NCBI GenBank assembly: GCA_011374975.1
Contig: DRNU01000152.1
Span: 1 to 39,622, forward strand
DNA: 39,622 bases
Source of the DNA: Gammaproteobacteria bacterium
Lineage (GTDB): Bacteria; Pseudomonadota; Gammaproteobacteria; DSM-19610
Reading direction: 5' to 3'
The notes under the pieces were generated by a model. It was not told the DNA's origin. It searched no databases and saw nothing but the letters and a program-made list of their open reading frames with translations. Of the stretch, positions 27,957 to 38,459 are shown piece after piece; position 1 is the stretch's first letter, and every line of letters starts with the position of its first letter. Position numbers and translations under genes: made by a program.

Positions 27957-29087
27957 ATGTTTGCATGGTTTGGAAGAACACGCGCAGAGCTGAAAGCTGC
28001 GCAAAGCGAGAACAAAAAACTCAGGGAAGAAATTGCAGGGAAAGATGCCCAGTGCGCGGAACTTGAGCAGCAGCTGGCGCAGGTGTGTGCCGAGTACCAG
28101 ACCGCCGCCCAGGAGACGAAGGTGGCACAGGGGCTGTACCGTAACTTTCACTATTTCGGCGACAGCCTGGTGCAGCTTCAGTCCACGCTGTCCAGCATGG
28201 CTGAAACGCTGGCCAGTGAAAAGCGGGTCGCTGTGGAAGCCTCCCAGGTGTCCGTCACGGCGCGTGAGGGTACGGAAACCATGGTTTCCAACCTCCGGCA
28301 GGTGGTAACCACCGTGGGCGATGCGGTGAGTAATGTCGAGGGCCTCAGCTCACGTGCCGATGCCATCGGCAATATCGTCAGCCTGATCACCGAGATTTCA
28401 GAACAGACTAACCTGCTGGCGCTCAATGCCGCGATCGAGGCTGCGCGGGCCGGTGAACACGGTCGTGGTTTTGCCGTGGTCGCGGAAGAGGTGCGCAATC
28501 TCTCCAAGCGCACCAATGAGGCGACCCAGGAAATTGCCAGCCAGGTGGCCAAGATCCAGGAAGAGACCGGACACACCCGCGACAAAATGCAGACCATGGC
28601 GGAACAGTCCGAACAGCTGCGCGAAATCGGATCCAGTTCCAGATCCGGTATGGGGGCCATACTGAACTTGTCCAAGCAGATGGAGGGCGTTATTTCCGCC
28701 GGGGCGCTGCGCAGCTTCGTGGAACTCGCCAAGACCGACCACCTGGTCTACAAGTTCAACATCTACCAGGTCATGATGGGTGTATCCAGCCTGGGTATAG
28801 ACGACTTTGCCGACCACACGCGTTGCCGGCTTGGCAAGTGGTATTACGAGGGCGAAGGGCTGGGCTGTTTCAGCAAGCTCAGTGGTTACCGTGAACTGGA
28901 AGATCCACACCGTGCGGTGCATCGCCATGCACTGGAAGCGTTGACGCAGCACATGGATGGCAATACGGAAGATGCGTTGCAGGAACTTGAGAATATGGAG
29001 CAGGCCAGCATGGAAGTCCTGCATTGCCTGGAGCAGATGGCGGTGACTGCGGAAGCAGACAGCAGCCTGTTGTGCGTGAACGGCTGA
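27957..29087 (+). CDS. Cytosolic methyl-accepting chemoreceptor with CZB domain
   Basis: A 376-residue chemoreceptor without membrane segments. An N-terminal coiled coil (about 8-60) leads into the MCP signalling hairpin, with the highly conserved tip [32 protein letters not shown] (about 149-180). The C-terminal CZB (chemoreceptor zinc-binding) domain, about 250-345, has [23 protein letters not shown] and [11 protein letters not shown], giving the expected His/Cys zinc ligands. CZB domains are linked to sensing of zinc or hypochlorous acid and to regulation of diguanylate cyclases. The ATG at 27957 follows AGGAG. A sigma-28 promoter drives it, so it belongs to the flagellar/chemotaxis regulon. 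Confidence 0.93.
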   Translation: MFAWFGRTRAELKAAQSENKKLREEIAGKDAQCAELEQQLAQVCAEYQTAAQETKVAQGLYRNFHYFGDSLVQLQSTLSSMAETLASEKRVAVEASQVSVTAREGTETMVSNLRQVVTTVGDAVSNVEGLSSRADAIGNIVSLITEISEQTNLLALNAAIEAARAGEHGRGFAVVAEEVRNLSKRTNEATQEIASQVAKIQEETGHTRDKMQTMAEQSEQLREIGSSSRSGMGAILNLSKQMEGVISAGALRSFVELAKTDHLVYKFNIYQVMMGVSSLGIDDFADHTRCRLGKWYYEGEGLGCFSKLSGYRELEDPHRAVHRHALEALTQHMDGNTEDALQELENMEQASMEVLHCLEQMAVTAEADSSLLCVNG

Positions 29088-29146
29088 GCCCGGACGCGTT
29101 TTAGTTTGAGGCGTTCCGCACAGAGGCGGACGTTAACGGAACATTA

Positions 29147-29165
29147 TCAGGTGCGTTGCACCTGA
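29147..29165 (+). other. Perfect hairpin upstream of the DUF5610 gene
   Basis: TCAGGTGC-GTT-GCACCTGA forms an 8-bp perfect stem with a 3-base loop, ending about 6 bases before the GAGGGA ribosome-binding site of the DUF5610 gene. It has no T-tract, so it is not a classical terminator. It could be an mRNA processing or translation-control element in the chemoreceptor-DUF5610 intergenic region. Confidence 0.5.
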
Positions 29166-29183
29166 ATGAGAGAGGGAAACGCC

Positions 29184-30476
29184 ATGGAGGCAACATTATC
29201 CGGTCGTCTGGCCAGTCCATTCAGCCAGGGCGCGTTAGAGGGCCCCGGTCGTTTTATACGGATCGATACTTCGGTGCAAACGTCGTACACGGCGTTGTCC
29301 GACCGTGTTGACCTTGGCAGTGCCGCCGGCTCCCCGCTCAAGGTGCTGGACAGCGAAGTCCTGGACGCCCTGGATGAGGAGCTGAAAGAAAACGGCGTAA
29401 GCCTGGATCGCCAGGCCGACCCGGCCAGCTTCACGCCACAACAGGTTGCCGACCGTATCCTCGGTGTTATCGAGGCTGCGCTCAGCCAGTATGCAGCCGA
29501 TGATCCACAGCGTGCCGGGTTACTGGAAAGGGCGCGCGAAGGTGTGGAACGTGCTTTCGAGGAAGCCAGGGGTATTCTGGAAGGGCTGGGTGTATTGCAG
29601 GGTGAACTGGCTGACAGCATTACAGCAACCAGCGAACTGATACAGGCCGGCCTGGAGCGCCTGTCCACAGGCGAGCCTGCCGTGGTGCCAGGTGATACCG
29701 GCAGTGATGAAACCCCGTTACCCGCCACAGCCGTACAGCAGGTGGCACTGGGTGCTGTCGGTTACAGCACCAGCCAGGTCACGTCACTGGTGATCGATAC
29801 CGTCGACGGTGACCGTATCACCATCGATATCAGCAAGCAGGCCTCGGTATCGCGGGCCGGTGTGCTGGCACAGTCCGACGCTGCACAGTTGCAGGGTTTC
29901 CAGTCCGGTCGCGACGCCAGCGTGACGTTCAGTTTTAATGTCCAGGGTGAACTTGACGCGGATGAGCAGAAGGCCGTCGAGTCTTTGCTCCGGCGCATTG
30001 ACAGGGTCTCCGACAGATTCTTCGAGGGTGATGTGCAGAAAGCCTTTGCCAGTGCTGCGCGCCTGAAATTCGACAGTGAGGAACTGGCCGGCTTTGCGCT
30101 CGACCTGAGATCCACAGAAAGCTATAGCGCAGTGGCGGCTTACCGGCAAACGGCGGGTAGCGATGCCGCTGCCGGCGGGAGCTTGCAGGATGTGGCCGGT
30201 TTCGGCGCTGACATCCGCGGCCTGATCGATACGGCCGCGGCCAATACCCGTTTTGCAGAGCCGGCGCGTGATGTCGCCCGCCTGTTCGGTGCCATGACCG
30301 ATGAACGTGCATCGGGTGCTATTGCGGAATTAAAAGATGAGGCCACGTCGATGCTGCGTGGGCTGGTCAGCAGCATCGTTGCCGGCTTTGGCGGCAAAGT
30401 GGATGACGATGATGCCGGCGGGCATGCAGAGCCGGAGCATGCTGAAGCCGCCGAACACGAAACGGATGACAGCTAG
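29184..30476 (+). CDS. DUF5610-containing protein
   Basis: A 430-residue protein. ATG 29184 is preferred over the in-frame ATG 29166 because GAGGGA lies 8 bases upstream of it. The N-terminal part (about 60-140, [23 protein letters not shown] and the following helical segment) matches DUF5610; a middle region (about 180-290) is beta-rich ([33 protein letters not shown]) followed by a helical stretch and an acidic, His-rich tail ([19 protein letters not shown]). No signal peptide or membrane segment. It probably belongs with the upstream chemoreceptor, but its function is unknown. The stop shares a CTAG palindrome (30473-30476) with the convergent ubiD stop. Confidence 0.78.
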   Translation: MEATLSGRLASPFSQGALEGPGRFIRIDTSVQTSYTALSDRVDLGSAAGSPLKVLDSEVLDALDEELKENGVSLDRQADPASFTPQQVADRILGVIEAALSQYAADDPQRAGLLERAREGVERAFEEARGILEGLGVLQGELADSITATSELIQAGLERLSTGEPAVVPGDTGSDETPLPATAVQQVALGAVGYSTSQVTSLVIDTVDGDRITIDISKQASVSRAGVLAQSDAAQLQGFQSGRDASVTFSFNVQGELDADEQKAVESLLRRIDRVSDRFFEGDVQKAFASAARLKFDSEELAGFALDLRSTESYSAVAAYRQTAGSDAAAGGSLQDVAGFGADIRGLIDTAAANTRFAEPARDVARLFGAMTDERASGAIAELKDEATSMLRGLVSSIVAGFGGKVDDDDAGGHAEPEHAEAAEHETDDS

Positions 30477-31945
30477 TCCAGTTTGATCCCCAGCTGATCC
30501 CACATCGCATCGACCCTGGCCTGCGTGTCAGGGTCCATGCTGATGGGGCGGCCCCATTCCCGCGTTGTTTCACCCTGCCACTTGCTGGTGGCATCCATGC
30601 CGATCTTGCTGCCCAGGCCTGATACCGGTGAGGCGAAATCCAGGTAGTCGATCGGTGTATTTTCCACCAGGGTGATGTCGCGCGCCGGGTCCATGCGCGT
30701 GGTCATGGCCCACACCACGTCTTTCCAGTCACGCACGTTCACGTCATCGTCGGTCACAATGACAAACTTGGTGTACATGAACTGGCGCAGGAAACTCCAC
30801 ACCCCGAACATGACGCGCTTGGCGTGGCCGGGGTACTGTTTCTTCATGCTCACGCAGGCCATGCGGTAGGAGCAGCCTTCCGGCGGCAGGTAAAAGTCGG
30901 TGATTTCCGGAAACTGCTTTTGCAGGATCGGTACGAAAACCTCGTTCAGCGCCATGCCCAGGATCGCGGGTTCGTCCGGCGGCCTGCCGGTATAGGTGCT
31001 GTGGTAGACGGGCGCATCGCGGTGCGTGATGCAGTCGATAGTGAAGACCGGGAATTTTTCCTGTTCATTGTAGTAACCGGTGTGATCGCCGAACGGACCT
31101 TCCAGTGCTTCCTCGCCGGGATGAATGTGCCCTTCCAGCACGATCTCGGCGCTGGCGGGAACCTGCAGGTCAATCGTTTTGCATTGCACCAGTTCGGTTT
31201 TCGAGCCGCGCAGCAGGCCGGCAAAGCCGTACTCGGACAGGCTGTCCGGTACCGGTGTCACCGCGGCGAGAATGGTTGCCGGGTCGGCGCCCAGCGCGAC
31301 TGCGACCGGGAACGGTTCGCCGGGATGCGCCTGTTGCCAGTCGCTGAAATCCAGTGCGCCGCCACGGTGTGCCAGCCAGCGCATGATGACCTTGTTGCGT
31401 GACAGCACCTGTTGCCGGTAGATGCCCAGGTTCTGGCGTTCCTTGCCGGGCCCTTTGGTGACTACCAGCGCCCAGGTGATGAGCGGTGCGGCATCTTCGG
31501 GCCAGCAGGTCTGGATGGGCAGCTTGCCAAGGTCGACATCCTCGCCCTGTATGACATGCTGCTGGCACGCTGCCCGTTTGAGTACTTTCGGTGCCATGTC
31601 CAGCACTTTCCGGAACACCGGCAGTTTCTGCCAGGCGTCCTTCATGCCTTTGGGCGGGTCCGGTTCCTTGAGGAAGGCCAGCAGCTTGCCGATGTCGCGC
31701 AGTGCCGCGACCGAGTCGGCGCCCATGCCGGCAGCAACCCGTTGTTGTGTGCCGAACAGGTTGGCCAGCACCGGCATGTCGAAGCCTTTGGGGTTTTCGA
31801 ACAACAGAGCCGGCCCGCCGGCCCGCAGGGTACGGTCGCAGATTTCCGTCATTTCCAGGTGCGGGTCGACCGGGTGCTGTATACGGACCAGTTGGCCGTC
31901 TTCTTCCAGTTGCCGGATGAAATCGCGTAAGTCCTGGTATTGCAT
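30473..31945 (-). CDS. ubiD: UbiD, 3-octaprenyl-4-hydroxybenzoate decarboxylase
   Basis: A prenylated-FMN-dependent decarboxylase in ubiquinone synthesis. It is 490 residues from ATG 31943-31945 ([22 protein letters not shown], the family N-terminus); an open extension upstream is not conserved-looking. Signatures are [11 protein letters not shown] with the catalytic-acid region, the prFMN-site [26 protein letters not shown] segment and the C-terminal [14 protein letters not shown]. It needs prFMN from UbiX, which is not in the window. A TACAAT -10-like element is at 31977-31982 on the minus strand, with a weak -35. Confidence 0.97.
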   Translation of the reverse strand: MQYQDLRDFIRQLEEDGQLVRIQHPVDPHLEMTEICDRTLRAGGPALLFENPKGFDMPVLANLFGTQQRVAAGMGADSVAALRDIGKLLAFLKEPDPPKGMKDAWQKLPVFRKVLDMAPKVLKRAACQQHVIQGEDVDLGKLPIQTCWPEDAAPLITWALVVTKGPGKERQNLGIYRQQVLSRNKVIMRWLAHRGGALDFSDWQQAHPGEPFPVAVALGADPATILAAVTPVPDSLSEYGFAGLLRGSKTELVQCKTIDLQVPASAEIVLEGHIHPGEEALEGPFGDHTGYYNEQEKFPVFTIDCITHRDAPVYHSTYTGRPPDEPAILGMALNEVFVPILQKQFPEITDFYLPPEGCSYRMACVSMKKQYPGHAKRVMFGVWSFLRQFMYTKFVIVTDDDVNVRDWKDVVWAMTTRMDPARDITLVENTPIDYLDFASPVSGLGSKIGMDATSKWQGETTREWGRPISMDPDTQARVDAMWDQLGIKLD

Positions 31946-32078
31946 GGCATCGCTACCGCAGTGGGTCGGAATGGCGATTGTACCGTTTATTCCGGACAGT
32001 TTGCGCTGCCGGTCGCGGTATTTTGCCGTTGCAGCGGGTGCGGTGAGGCGGGATAAAAGCCCTGCGCGTGAATATCCT

Positions 32079-33656
32079 TCAGCCCGTCCAGCGTATGCCC
32101 GGGTCACGGGACTCGCCCCGGGCATCGGTCTCGCTGTATACATGCACCCGGTTACGGCCCTGTTGCTTGGCGATATAGCAGGCTGCGTCAGCAAGACTCA
32201 TGATGCGCGAGGCACTCATGCTGCCGGCATGAATCGGTACCAGTCCGATGCTGACCCCGATCGTGAAGCAGCGGCCCTCCCAGAAAAAGCGGAAGTTCTC
32301 GACGGCCTCGCGGACCTGGTTGGCGATACGCAGTGCATCGTTTGTCGGGCAATGCTCCAGTAACAGCGCGAACTCGTCGCCGCCGATGCGGGCAAACAGG
32401 TCGACGGAACGGATATGTTCACGGAAGACACCGGCCAGTTGTTGCAGCAGCAGGTCGCCCGCGGTATGCCCGCAGCTGTCATTGACGACCTTGAACTGGT
32501 CCAGGTCCAGGTAGCAGAGCGCGTGTGTTTCTTCGTCGTGGGCGCCTGATGCCGCGACCAGGTGCTCCAGGCGCTGCTCGAAATGCAGGCGGTTGGGCAG
32601 TTGCGTCAGCGGGTCGGTCAGGGCCATCTCGTGCAGGGTGGAATACAGTTCCTGCAATTCCGCGAACTCGTGTATGGCGACGAGATTCTGTTCACTGAAG
32701 TCGCCGAGGCGCCGCCCGGTGCCGATACGGCGCAGCTGGCTGCTGAGCTGGTGCAGCGGTTCCAGGATAATTTTGCGTGTGACGTAACGCGCCACCAGCA
32801 TGGTCAGCAGGGTGGCGAGTACCGTGAGCGCAATGATCATGCGCTGAATTTGCGACAGTCGCGCGTAGAAAGGCTGGAAGTCGCCCTGCACGTGAATTTC
32901 AAACAGGGTTTCATCCTGCTTGCCGGTGACGGTGTAACTGCCTTCCAGGCTGGCGTGTGGATCGATGCTTTCCAGCCAGTTCCCGGACCGGTAGAGCACG
33001 TGCCCGCCGGGCCGGTACAGGGTCAGTGGCAGCTGCAGGTGAGGTTCGATAGCCACCAGGTTGCGCGCCGGGTCGGTGACAACAATGACATAGCCATCGG
33101 GCCGCAGGCCGACCGGCAATATCTGCGCGAAGATCGGTTGTCCGCGATGCACGCACAGGTGAGACATGGCCTGCAGGCGTGCATGCCCGGTACGTTGACG
33201 GGCGTCGCTCAGCAGTCCAGGGCATTGCGGGGTCATTGAGGCGGTCTGCGCATTACGGCCGGCAAAGCCGACACTGTTGAAATCCCGGTCCAGCAGCCAG
33301 ACGGCTTCCAGTTTCAGCACACCGGCAGTCACAAAGAAGCGGTTGAACTGGTTGGCGAGGGAAACGATCTCCCGCCCGGTATTATCGAACAGGGCCGCAT
33401 GGATATCCGGGTGTTGCTGGATGTCCAGCCCGAGCCGGCGCGATGTTGCGGACAACTCCTGCAGGGCCTTGTCCGTTTCCACCGCGATCAGTGAAGTCAG
33501 GGTCTGCTGCTGGCTGTCGACAGCCAGTTGCCGGTAGACTTCGCCGGTGACCAGGATCAGTGCAATCGTAAACAGGCCCATCGACAATATTGTCAGGTCG
33601 AGGCCGCGTTTCAGGGGTATGCGCCGCAGGCGGCTGGGGTGTGACTCGATTTTCAT
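32079..33656 (-). CDS. Membrane diguanylate cyclase (GGDEF)
   Basis: A 525-residue c-di-GMP synthase. TM1 (about 20-38) and TM2 (273-291) frame a periplasmic sensor domain of about 230 residues; a short linker leads to the GGDEF domain (about 345-515) with the canonical ARIGGDEF motif (GGDEF at 425-429) and an RxxD inhibitory site (R416-D419). It should be an active, product-inhibited cyclase. The start is ATG at 33654-33656, overlapping the stop of the exported rhodanese gene (ATGA), so the two are translationally coupled and probably share a signal in the periplasm. An open N-terminal extension beyond this start is not plausible. Confidence 0.92.
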   Translation of the reverse strand: MKIESHPSRLRRIPLKRGLDLTILSMGLFTIALILVTGEVYRQLAVDSQQQTLTSLIAVETDKALQELSATSRRLGLDIQQHPDIHAALFDNTGREIVSLANQFNRFFVTAGVLKLEAVWLLDRDFNSVGFAGRNAQTASMTPQCPGLLSDARQRTGHARLQAMSHLCVHRGQPIFAQILPVGLRPDGYVIVVTDPARNLVAIEPHLQLPLTLYRPGGHVLYRSGNWLESIDPHASLEGSYTVTGKQDETLFEIHVQGDFQPFYARLSQIQRMIIALTVLATLLTMLVARYVTRKIILEPLHQLSSQLRRIGTGRRLGDFSEQNLVAIHEFAELQELYSTLHEMALTDPLTQLPNRLHFEQRLEHLVAASGAHDEETHALCYLDLDQFKVVNDSCGHTAGDLLLQQLAGVFREHIRSVDLFARIGGDEFALLLEHCPTNDALRIANQVREAVENFRFFWEGRCFTIGVSIGLVPIHAGSMSASRIMSLADAACYIAKQQGRNRVHVYSETDARGESRDPGIRWTG

Positions 33657-34108
33657 CGCACCAGCGGGTATTGCCCGGCCGTCCATGCTTCGATACCGCC
33701 GCGGAACCAGTACACCTGGTCGTAGCCGCAGTGTATGGCAATAGCGGCGCTTTTCGCGCTGCGGCCGCACCTGGGACCGTTACAGTAGAATGCCACCGGG
33801 TGATGCAGGGAGGGTATCAGGTGCTGCAATGCCTGGCAGTCGGTCAGGGTATTGGGCAGGCTGACCGAGTATTCGATAAAGCCGTTCTTGCGGTCAGATT
33901 CGATACGCGCATCGATAATCACCAGGTTGCTGAACTGCCCGTACAGGTCCAGCAGGCCCTCCGCGTCGACGCGCTGCGCGCCCGGGATCTGCTCGGGGCT
34001 GACCACCGGCGCGGTTTCCAGCGTGGTATGCGCGGCAAACGCCGGCAGCCAGCTGGCAAGCAGCAGGCAGGCCAGCGTCAAGCCCTTGATTTTCAAGATT
34101 TCAGCCAT
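33653..34108 (-). CDS. Exported rhodanese-like protein
   Basis: A 151-residue secreted protein. A signal peptide (MAEILKIKGLTLACLLLASWLPAFA, cleavage after AFA) is followed by one rhodanese domain, with the active-site cysteine C109 in the loop YCNGPRCGRS and the typical VIIDAR and QVYWFRGGIEAW segments. It may bind or transfer sulfane sulfur in the periplasm. Its stop overlaps the start of the GGDEF gene. It is divergent from gor across a 127-base AT-rich region. A second cysteine (C114) in the active loop is notable. The sulfur donor and acceptor are unknown. Confidence 0.88.
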   Translation of the reverse strand: MAEILKIKGLTLACLLLASWLPAFAAHTTLETAPVVSPEQIPGAQRVDAEGLLDLYGQFSNLVIIDARIESDRKNGFIEYSVSLPNTLTDCQALQHLIPSLHHPVAFYCNGPRCGRSAKSAAIAIHCGYDQVYWFRGGIEAWTAGQYPLVR

Positions 34109-34235
34109 AGCGTGGTTAACGGCCGGGCGGCGGACGAATTAACATGGATATTTGTATATGTATTAATAACTTCCGGTTTCCTTCGGCGGTTTCCGGTAGG
34201 ATGCGCAGCGCACAGTCACAGGAGTCAGCATTGTC

Positions 34236-35585
34236 ATGAGTAAACACTATGATCTGATCGCCATCGGCGCCGGCAGTGGCGGCCTGTCCGTGGCGGAACG
34301 CGCCGCCCGCTACGGCGCAAAATGTGCCGTGATCGAAAAGGGCCGCCTGGGTGGCACCTGCGTCAATGTGGGCTGTGTGCCCAAGAAGGTGATGTGGTTC
34401 GGTGCAGGTATCGCGCATACCCTGAAAGACGCCACAGACTATGGCTTCCAGGTGGGTGAAACCCGTTTCGACTGGGCCGCGCTGAAGGCATCGCGTGATG
34501 CCTACGTGAAGGGCATCAATGACTGGTATCACACCTATTTGTCGGATTCGAACATCGACGAGATCGCCGGTACAGCACGTTTTGTGGATGCCCGGACCCT
34601 GGACGTCGATGGTCAGCGTTACACGGCGGATCACATCGTTATTGCGCCGGGCGGTGCACCGCTGGTGCCGGATACCCCGGGCGCAGAGCTGGGTATTACC
34701 TCGGACGGTTTCTTTGAACTGGAGCAGTTGCCGCCGCGTGTTGCGGTGGTCGGTTCCGGCTATATCGCCGTGGAACTGGCCGGCCTGTTCAATGCCCTGG
34801 GCTCTGACGTCACCATGTTGCTGCGTCGTGAGCACCTGCTGCGCAGCTTTGACGCCATGCTGCGCGAAAACCTGACCGAGGAAATGTTCGGCGACGGCAT
34901 CGACATCCTGGCGCGCACCCAGGTCAAACAGATAACGCGCGAGCCAGATGGCACACTGTGTATAGAGTGCGAAAACGGTCAGCGCCTGGAAGGTTTCGAT
35001 GAGTTGATCTGGGCGATTGGCCGCTACCCACTGACGCAGGACCTCAACCTGGAGGCAGCGGGCGTGGCAATGGATGAAGAGGGCTATATCCCCGTCGACA
35101 AGTTCCAGGAAACCGGTGTTGAAGGGATTTACGCTATCGGTGACGTGACCGGGTGCGCACAGTTGACCCCGGTCGCTATTGCTGCCGGCCGCCGCCTCAG
35201 TGACCGTCTGTTCGGTGGTATGAAAGGCCGCCATTTACCCTATGAGAATATTGCGACCGTGGTGTTCAGCCACCCGCCTATCGGCACCGTAGGGCTGACC
35301 GAGAGCATCGCACGCGACCTGCACGGTGAGTCAGTCAAGGTCTACCAGACACGCTTTACCGCCATGTATAATGCATTGACGGAACGCAAACAGAAGACGG
35401 CAATGAAGCTGGTTACCGTTGGTGCGCAGGAGAAAGTGGTCGGTTGCCATATCATCGGCCCCGGTGCCGATGAAATGTTACAGGGCTTCGCGGTCGCCAT
35501 CCGTATGGGGGCCACCAAGAAAGATCTTGACGATACAGTCGCGATACACCCCACCAGTTCGGAAGAGCTGGTGACCATGCGCTGA
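34236..35585 (+). CDS. gor: Gor, glutathione-disulfide reductase
   Basis: An FAD-dependent disulfide reductase that regenerates glutathione with NADPH. It is 449 residues, as in E. coli. Redox-active C42 and C47 lie in [13 protein letters not shown], the NADPH fold is GSGYIAVE (173-180) with R197, R198 and R203 in LLRREHLLR that select NADPH, and the C-terminal H438/E443 pair is in HPTSSEE. Glutathione reductase rather than lipoamide dehydrogenase is supported by these arginines. The ATG at 34236 has AGGAG about 11 bases upstream. It is divergent from the rhodanese-GGDEF pair. Confidence 0.96.
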   Translation: MSKHYDLIAIGAGSGGLSVAERAARYGAKCAVIEKGRLGGTCVNVGCVPKKVMWFGAGIAHTLKDATDYGFQVGETRFDWAALKASRDAYVKGINDWYHTYLSDSNIDEIAGTARFVDARTLDVDGQRYTADHIVIAPGGAPLVPDTPGAELGITSDGFFELEQLPPRVAVVGSGYIAVELAGLFNALGSDVTMLLRREHLLRSFDAMLRENLTEEMFGDGIDILARTQVKQITREPDGTLCIECENGQRLEGFDELIWAIGRYPLTQDLNLEAAGVAMDEEGYIPVDKFQETGVEGIYAIGDVTGCAQLTPVAIAAGRRLSDRLFGGMKGRHLPYENIATVVFSHPPIGTVGLTESIARDLHGESVKVYQTRFTAMYNALTERKQKTAMKLVTVGAQEKVVGCHIIGPGADEMLQGFAVAIRMGATKKDLDDTVAIHPTSSEELVTMR

Positions 35586-35602
35586 GGGATGTCTGATAAA
35601 CC

Positions 35603-35630
35603 CGTCATACCGGCTTTTGCCGGCATGACG
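35603..35630. repeat. Palindromic hairpin, likely terminator between gor and aroE
   Basis: CGTCATACCGGC-TTTT-GCCGGCATGACG forms a 12-bp stem with one mismatch in the convergent gor / aroE gap. Similar CGTCAT...ATGACG palindromes are scattered through many proteobacterial genomes. It lacks a strong T-run on either strand and could act as a bidirectional terminator or a dispersed repeat. Only one copy was noticed in this window. Confidence 0.6.
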
Positions 35631-35660
35631 AAAGGCTGATTATTCAGAATTACCCGGGGT

Positions 35661-37576
<1,916 letters not shown>

Positions 37577-37803
37577 TCGGGCTGGCCGAGTCTGCCGTGT
37601 CCACCCGTCAGGGTGAGCGGCTGGTGGCTGACCGACAGTCGCCGGAGTCAGCTCCCGTTGCGCCGATATCCCGTCGCAATCTGACAGCGTTTCGACGATT
37701 GCCGGGTTTTGTCGGGCTGTCAGGCTTGCCAGGGACAGGCGCCTTTTGCCCGGAAACATCATAACACTATGTATTTATTAATATTTAAAAATTGTTTCCA
37801 GAG

Positions 37804-37820
37804 TTGGCATCACGCTTGCA
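37804..37820 (+). promoter_or_regulatory. Sigma-54 (-24/-12) promoter
   Basis: TTGGCAT followed by CACGC and TTGCA: the GG (37806-37807) and GC (37818-37819) are separated by exactly 10 bases, as required for sigma-54, and surrounding bases match TGGCAY-N5-TTGCA. An AT-rich stretch (37764-37797) lies just upstream, where a bending protein such as IHF could bind. Transcription would start near 37831. It points into the GGA-rich region that ends in tandem terminators; no gene start lies between. Confidence 0.7.
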
Positions 37821-38011
37821 TTACCAAGGACAAGGAACGGGAAGCGGTAGCCAGGGGATGGCTAAAGATTTCGCCGCACCGACCGCTAGAAGGGATAAGG
37901 TCGGTATTCCCGATCCAGGGATGGATTTTATTGGGACTGCGTCTTGTCAAGGCAGGGCGCATTCCCAAGCAAGACAGGAACAACGTTGTTGTTATGTGAC
38001 TGACTCCTCCG

Positions 38012-38029
38012 ACGCTGAAAAGCGTTTTT
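38012..38029 (+). terminator. Intrinsic terminator 1 of the sRNA
   Basis: ACGCT-GAAA-AGCGT stem with a GNRA tetraloop followed by TTTT. It lies just ahead of a second, stronger terminator, so the two act in tandem on the plus strand. Confidence 0.65.
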
Positions 38030-38031
38030 CG

Positions 38032-38057
38032 CCCCACCGTTTGGTGGGGTTTTTTTT
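38032..38057 (+). terminator. Intrinsic terminator 2 of the sRNA
   Basis: CCCCACC-GTTT-GGTGGGG forms a 7-bp GC-rich stem followed by eight T residues (38050-38057), a textbook rho-independent terminator on the plus strand. The upstream plus-strand region has no protein gene for more than 450 bases, so it most likely ends a non-coding transcript. Confidence 0.9.
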
Positions 38058-38066
38058 GCCGCGGAT

Positions 38067-38243
38067 TTATGCCCCGCTTTCGATCATCTCGAAGTCCGCC
38101 TTGGAAACACCGCAGTCCGGGCATTCCCAGTCTTCCGGGACATCTTCCCAGGCCGTGCCCGGCGCAATGCCTTCCTCGGGCAGCCCTTTGGCCTCATCAT
38201 AGATAAAGCCACACACCACACATTCCCATTTTTTTGTCGCCAT
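38067..38243 (-). CDS. Rubredoxin
   Basis: A 58-residue rubredoxin. The two metal-binding knuckles are C8-V-V-C11 and C41-P-D-C44, binding one iron; the typical [20 protein letters not shown] and [17 protein letters not shown] segments are complete. It is a small cytosolic electron carrier; partners (such as a rubredoxin reductase or a detoxifying oxidoreductase) are not in the window. ATG at 38241-38243, stop TAA at 38067-38069. It is convergent with the predicted sRNA; its own terminator is not evident. A TATAAT -10 is present upstream. Confidence 0.95.
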   Translation of the reverse strand: MATKKWECVVCGFIYDEAKGLPEEGIAPGTAWEDVPEDWECPDCGVSKADFEMIESGA

Positions 38244-38287
38244 AACTCGTTCTCAGTCAGCTAGTTGTCCAGATTTACCCGCATATC

Positions 38288-38293
38288 ATTATA
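38288..38293 (-). promoter_or_regulatory. Probable -10 element for rubredoxin
   Basis: A perfect TATAAT on the minus strand about 45 bases upstream of the rubredoxin ATG; no good -35 hexamer is seen at 16-18 bases. The rest of the 216-base gap to the PstS-like gene shows no clear Pho box. Confidence 0.4.
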
Positions 38294-38459
38294 TCAGCCC
38301 GTGGCGTATGACAGCCCGCCGGATATTACGGGTTTAATTTCAGCAGGCAAGTGCCGCTAACACCTTCATATTGCTAGATACACAGGCGGTATCCGTAGAG
38401 TAAACCACGCTGCTGCGACCATAACGTGGCAGCGGCCATTCGTTTCCTGAGGTGATTCG

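Larger units (their letters stand above)
37831..38057 (+). ncRNA. Predicted CsrB/RsmZ-type regulatory RNA
   Basis: A likely RNA of about 200-227 nt that would sequester CsrA/RsmA. GGA motifs occur at about 37834, 37840, 37856, 37893, 37919, 37923, 37934 and 37977 (another at 37828 lies at the start site). Three are in hairpin loops: TAGCC/GGCTA with loop AGGGGAT (37848-37864), CCGACC/GGTCGG with loop containing AAGGGAT (37879-37904), and ATCC/GGAT with loop AGGGAT (37913-37926). This loop presentation is the hallmark of the family. A sigma-54 promoter precedes it and two intrinsic terminators end it; no credible coding frame is present. The 5' end is inferred from the promoter. No homology search was possible; a different structured RNA cannot be excluded. 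Confidence 0.62.

Noticed and set aside
37831-38057. 6S RNA or CrcZ-type RNA as identity for the plus-strand transcript
   Set aside because: It lacks the 6S long-helix/bubble sequence pattern, and it has GGA repeats rather than the CA-rich AAnAAnAA repeats of CrcZ. Sigma-54 control alone does not decide the class.
37709-38202. Plus-strand open frames (96 and 136 codons) over the sRNA region
   Set aside because: They have no ribosome-binding site or recognisable motif, cross the tandem terminators or the hairpins, and the RNA features explain the region better.
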